From an uncultured Candidatus Melainabacteria bacterium (GTDB lineage Bacteria > Cyanobacteriota > Vampirovibrionia > Gastranaerophilales > Gastranaerophilaceae): 64,000 nucleotides of DNA. Below are positions 60,679 through 64,000 of the stretch, piece by piece. The notes under the pieces were generated by a model. It was not told where the DNA came from. It saw only the letters and a program-made list of their open reading frames with translations, and did no database searches. The stretch is from positions 1 through 64,000 of the forward strand of contig CAKVLI010000005.1 of assembly GCA_934757155.1 (NCBI GenBank), written 5' to 3'. Each line of letters begins with the position of its first letter. Position 1 is the first letter of the stretch. Made by a program: the position numbers and the translations under genes.

Positions 60679-60705
60679 TAAAGTTTTTCAAAAAATAGCC
60701 GTTAT
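60679..60705 (+). promoter_or_regulatory. Sigma-28-type promoter of the LysM gene
   Basis: TAAAGTTT (60679-60686), 11 bases, GCCGTTAT (60698-60705). Transcription would start near 60712, ahead of TAGGAG (60735-60740). Confidence 0.85.
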
Positions 60706-60745
60706 ACAAACATGTATTACAAAATTTAATTATAGGAGTGTTGGT

Positions 60746-63301
60746 ATGTCAGGTGAAAGTATCAGATTTAACGGTAATGGAAAGAAAATTGATTTTAATG
60801 AAGGTACAAGTTACCGTAAAGCTAAGAAACAATTTAAAGAACTAAAATCTATTTTTGACAAAATAGATGATGTTGGTGAGAAAAAGGGAAAAGTAGACGG
60901 AAGAGAATTAGAACTCTTGAAAATGCTAAGAGGTTTATTACCAACGAAGGCTTTTGGCGAAGAAGCCATGTTAGAATTGGTAGACAAATTTGAAAACTCT
61001 GGATGTTCCTCTATTGAAGAATTTTTGGAACAGGCGACTGCGGAAAAATCTAAGCAAGAGACAAAAGAGACTGTACCGGAATCTGAATTAACGCCAGTTT
61101 CAGAAGAATCACAAGAAACAAAAGAACCTCCAAAAGCTGAGACTCCGGAATCTCCGGCAGCACCGGTTGAACCTGAAAAACCTGCTGAGCCGGAAAAGCC
61201 AACCGAGCCGGAAAAGCCAACCGAGCCGGAAAAACCTGCTGAACCTGCGAAGGCTGAAGAGACTAAAACTTCTAATTCCAAACTTTCACCTGAAAGACAA
61301 GCAAGAAGAAAAGCATTTAATGATGCTATCCAGAACTTGAAAAAGAAAATGGAAAAAGATAAAGACAAATTAGTTTCTGAATTTGATAAAGAGTACACTG
61401 TCAAAGCGGGAGATTCTTTCTACAGAATTGCAGAACGTTCGTTAATGGAAGAAAACGGCGGCAAAAAGCCTACTCCGGCAGAAGTTAACAAACGTATTGC
61501 CGAGATTGCACTTGTCAACGGCATTGATGATATTTGGATGACAATTCGTCCCGGAGATAAGCTCAAACTCAAAGGTATTGGTGAAAAAACAGAAAACAAC
61601 ACGACTGTAGAAGGTGATAAGCCTCCGGTTGATGGCGGAGAAACAAAACCAGGTGATAAACCTCCGGTAGAAGAAGGTGATAAACCACCGGTTGATGAAA
61701 AGCCACCGGTAGACGGTAAACCTCCTGTAGAGGGCAAACCTCCGGTTGATGAAAAACCACCTGTTGATGGTAAACCGCCTGTCGATAAAAAACCTCCGGT
61801 GAAAGGTGAAGACAAGAACTTTGAAGAAGGTTTTGCTCACGGTAAAGAGATCGCAGTGATGTTGCGATTAGGCTTTGGTGATATAGCTGCAATGTTAAGG
61901 TCTACGGAAGGCAAATATAAAGGCTATATTACAAAAGACAACATTGTTGGTGTAATAGCCGGTTATAAGGAAGTTCTTCCTAACGGTGGTATTTTAGAAA
62001 ACATCGCGATGTTATCACGTATTGAATATGGCAAACGCCCGGGGCAAGCTCTATGTAACCGAATTCCAAAAGCATTGATGAGAAAAGCTGCTGAAATGAA
62101 TTTGCAAGATACTGATGCATACAAGGCTCTGAAAGACTACTTTGGTGCAGATGACAAATTTAATTTCACGAAGAACGATGATGCAAAAGCTGTATACACT
62201 CAAACTGAAGCAAAACTGGTTGATAAGATGATACAAGATTTGTACGAAGTCATTTTAAAGAGCGGTGAATCCAAATCTCCGGTAGAAACAAAACCACCTG
62301 TTGATGAAAAACCGCCTGTTGACGGCAAGCCACCGGTAGAGGCTAAACCTCCGGTTGAGGACAAACCTCCGGTTGAACAAGGTGGTGAAGTCGAGACACC
62401 GACTCCGCCGGAATCTTCTGCCCAAGAAAAAATTAATGCAATAGGTAAAGAAAACATTGACGCTCTGAAAGAGTTTGTAAAAACTGAGCCTGAAATGGTT
62501 AAGGCAAGATTAGCAACTCTTGTGGGTGAAAACAAGGCTGACGGTGAGTTTATCTCAAAAGTTTTGGGTATGCCAAAAGAAGTGTTGCCATATGATACTT
62601 TGACATCACTTAATGCAAGCGAAAACAAGTATAATACCAAGCTTAAACAACAGCTGTTTGAAAAGTGCTTGAATGACAGAATTGAACGAAAAGATTGGAA
62701 AACTGCCTTGAACAAAGCTGTAGAAATGGGCTGGGCAACTAAATTGTCATCAAGTTACTATCAAGTTGGTGAAAAAGTCTATGACGTTAACTTGTGGCGA
62801 CGTGATAATGGTGCGGACGGTAAGCCTAGAACAGATGATGACATAATGCAGCTTCATCAATTTAGTAGTAAAGGTTTTGAACATGGTCAAAAAATTAAGT
62901 ACAGTATTGGCAGCGGAGATATCGGCGTGATTGCAAACACGTTGAGATCAGATGCTACTAATAAAGACAATATAGAAGGATTTATAGCCGGGTTCAATTC
63001 AAGCTCTCCTATAGGTATGATGCAAAGCTTTGCATCACTTGCCGGAAGTAAGCCGGGGGCATACATGGCGAAATCTCTATGCAACACGGTTCCAAAAGCC
63101 TTAATGCAAAAAGCAGCTGCAATGGGGCTAAAAAACACAAAAGCATTTAAAGATCTGCAAGAATTTTTTGGTGCGGATGACAGTTTGAAATTCACTAAGA
63201 ACAACGATGCCAAAACCGGATATACTCAAGAAGAAGCGAAACATTTGGATAAATTGATTAATAATTTGCATTTCCAAATCTTGCGACATTCGGGTGTATA
63301 A
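60746..63301 (+). CDS. Large LysM protein with Pro-rich linkers and a duplicated domain
   Basis: An 851-residue protein without signal peptide. Order: an acidic helical domain with an EF-hand-like loop (VGEKKGKVDGREL, about 43-55), a PEKPAEPEKPTEP linker (140-170), a LysM domain (216-276, KEYTVKAGDSFYRIAERSL) that binds glycan, a PPVDEKPPVDGK linker (291-352), domain A1 (359-506), a second PPV linker (511-545), a helical segment, and domain A2 (711-847). A1 and A2 share F-x-HG, IPKALM-KAAEM/TVPKALMQKAAAM and FGADD-FNFTKN/SLKFTKN. Likely a cell-wall-associated or exported protein by an unknown route. GGAG precedes the ATG by 6-9 bases. Sigma-28 promoter. Confidence 0.82.
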   Translation: MSGESIRFNGNGKKIDFNEGTSYRKAKKQFKELKSIFDKIDDVGEKKGKVDGRELELLKMLRGLLPTKAFGEEAMLELVDKFENSGCSSIEEFLEQATAEKSKQETKETVPESELTPVSEESQETKEPPKAETPESPAAPVEPEKPAEPEKPTEPEKPTEPEKPAEPAKAEETKTSNSKLSPERQARRKAFNDAIQNLKKKMEKDKDKLVSEFDKEYTVKAGDSFYRIAERSLMEENGGKKPTPAEVNKRIAEIALVNGIDDIWMTIRPGDKLKLKGIGEKTENNTTVEGDKPPVDGGETKPGDKPPVEEGDKPPVDEKPPVDGKPPVEGKPPVDEKPPVDGKPPVDKKPPVKGEDKNFEEGFAHGKEIAVMLRLGFGDIAAMLRSTEGKYKGYITKDNIVGVIAGYKEVLPNGGILENIAMLSRIEYGKRPGQALCNRIPKALMRKAAEMNLQDTDAYKALKDYFGADDKFNFTKNDDAKAVYTQTEAKLVDKMIQDLYEVILKSGESKSPVETKPPVDEKPPVDGKPPVEAKPPVEDKPPVEQGGEVETPTPPESSAQEKINAIGKENIDALKEFVKTEPEMVKARLATLVGENKADGEFISKVLGMPKEVLPYDTLTSLNASENKYNTKLKQQLFEKCLNDRIERKDWKTALNKAVEMGWATKLSSSYYQVGEKVYDVNLWRRDNGADGKPRTDDDIMQLHQFSSKGFEHGQKIKYSIGSGDIGVIANTLRSDATNKDNIEGFIAGFNSSSPIGMMQSFASLAGSKPGAYMAKSLCNTVPKALMQKAAAMGLKNTKAFKDLQEFFGADDSLKFTKNNDAKTGYTQEEAKHLDKLINNLHFQILRHSGV

Positions 63302-63307
63302 AAATCA

Positions 63308-63339
63308 AGAGGCGGTCATTATGACCGCCTCTGTTTTTT
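63308..63339 (+). terminator. Terminator of the LysM gene
   Basis: Perfect 12-base stem AGAGGCGGTCAT / ATGACCGCCTCT (63308-63332) with one loop base, then GTTTTTT. Confidence 0.85.
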
Positions 63340-63342
63340 ATA

Positions 63343-63427
63343 ATTTGTCGTACTGAATTTATATTTACCTCTTTCAGGAGCTTACAGGCTTGGATTTTGC
63401 ACCAACCAGCCCAATATATTTACCCCC
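63343..63427 (+). repeat. Dispersed repeat family A, copy 5
   Basis: TTGTCGTACTGAATTTAT, TTTCAGGAGCTTAC, ACCAACCAG and ATATTTACCCC; same order as at 10737-10810 with a 9-base insertion. Confidence 0.6.
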
Positions 63428-63437
63428 ATTTACCCCT

Positions 63438-64000
63438 TTACCCCCGCAGAGCTTTAATCACCTTTTGAATCTTCTCATCCGGCGGGATTTCAAGAGAAAT
63501 CCTTTCGCCGCCAAAAGGTTTGTTGAACTCAAGTTTGTATGATTGAAGCACCTGCTCTTCGGTTTTTATTTTCATCTTTCCGAAACCATAGAGGGTGTCA
63601 TTGTAGACAGGATGTCCGATAGACGTCATATGTACTCGGATTTGGTGGGTTCTGCCTGTTATTAGGGTTAATTCGACCAATGTCGCGCCCTCCAATCGCT
63701 CTAAAACTTTTACGAGAGTCAAACTTTCTTTTCCGTCCGGTGCAATGCATTGTTTCTCAGGGTGTCGAGGGTCTCTTCCGATTGGTTTATTGATTTCAAA
63801 CTCATCTTCATCAATAATTCCGCGAACAATTGCCAAATATTTTTTAGAAAACCGTTTTTCTTTCATCTCGTTCACGAGATATTCGTGAGTCTTATTGTTT
63901 TTCGCTATCATAATAAGACCAGAGGTGTTTCTATCGAGCCTGTGAACGATTCCACGTCTGAATTCGCCATTCAGGTCAGAAAGATTTTCCCCGTATTTGT
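63438..64000 (-). CDS. RluA/RluD-family pseudouridine synthase (partial)
   Basis: Isomerises uridines in 23S rRNA or other RNA. The frame is open to the window edge; the visible 187 residues include the catalytic motif HRLDRNTSGL (Asp is the nucleophile) encoded at about 63920-63950, then KYLAIVRG, GRDPRHPEKQ and TGRTHQIRVHM. The missing N-terminus (S4 domain and start) lies beyond 64000. Similar to RluD, but the specificity cannot be assigned. Confidence 0.93.
   Translation of the reverse strand, partial: KYGENLSDLNGEFRRGIVHRLDRNTSGLIMIAKNNKTHEYLVNEMKEKRFSKKYLAIVRGIIDEDEFEINKPIGRDPRHPEKQCIAPDGKESLTLVKVLERLEGATLVELTLITGRTHQIRVHMTSIGHPVYNDTLYGFGKMKIKTEEQVLQSYKLEFNKPFGGERISLEIPPDEKIQKVIKALRG

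Noticed and set aside
61420..61892. Long open frames on the minus strand opposite the PPV repeats of the LysM gene
   Set aside because: They are products of the repeated codons on the plus strand (Ser/Thr/Gly-rich or His-rich low complexity), have no ribosome binding site, and overlap a clear gene.
1..64000. tRNA, rRNA, CRISPR array, prophage or insertion sequence
   Set aside because: I found no cloverleaf with a T-loop, no regular spaced direct repeats, no transposase or phage structural gene. Short repeats present are irregularly dispersed, not arrays.

Overview
The window is AT-rich bacterial chromosome with dense, mostly housekeeping genes. The best fit is a non-photosynthetic relative of Cyanobacteria (Melainabacteria/Vampirovibrionia, gut Gastranaerophilales type). 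The strongest single clue is the SLOG/DprA-like protein at 26570-27144, which has the arrangement I know from cyanobacterial 'DNA recombination-mediator' homologues. An LptF/LptG permease and KdsC point to a Gram-negative, Kdo-containing outer membrane. There are no photosynthesis, phage, CRISPR, tRNA or rRNA genes that I can recognise. This placement is inference; no database search was possible.

Layout. 1-10.7 kb: LptF-like permease, a matrixin-type protease, an unknown protein, dnaX (minus strand), then amidase, cysS, SpoIID and murJ (envelope and peptidoglycan). 11-19.9 kb: a repeat-containing unknown protein, cdd, a small zinc protein, the pgpH-ybeY-dgkA operon, an unknown sigma-28-type gene, and a minus-strand lipoprotein-lgt-alcohol dehydrogenase operon. 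20-31.7 kb: prfA-rnpM-infB, pcrA, SLOG plus HEAT-like protein, kdsC-comEC. 32.7-41 kb: glycosyltransferase-apt, an exported protein, nadD-yqeK, SDR-bioB, two half-size chromate transporters. 41-46 kb: a MotA/MotB-like (ZorA/ZorB-like) membrane pair divergent from a giant zinc-ribbon/pseudo-cyclase/degenerate ATPase/TPR protein. 46-55 kb: rpsP, cca-rsmE-MATE, a candidate cobalamin-riboswitch operon of two unknown genes, and rqcH. 55-64 kb: a GIY-YIG gene between two long direct repeats, valS, a FliA/WhiG-type sigma factor, a large LysM protein, and the start of a RluD-type pseudouridine synthase.

Three patterns tie the window together. First, four genes of unknown function carry promoters matching the sigma-28 consensus (TAAA, 15 bases, GCCG[A/T]TA) exactly, and a FliA-type sigma gene lies next to one of them, although no flagellar gene is present. 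Second, seven genes without a Shine-Dalgarno have a -10 box exactly 6 bases before the ATG, which implies leaderless mRNAs. Third, intergenic gaps are filled with several families of dispersed repeats and hairpins.

The most promising candidates for undescribed biology are the non-flagellar sigma-28 regulon, the riboswitch-controlled operon at 50.9-53.3 kb, and the ZorAB-like motor pair facing a pseudo-cyclase signalling protein at 40.9-45.9 kb. A biotin synthase lacking one classical Fe-S cysteine is a further point of interest.
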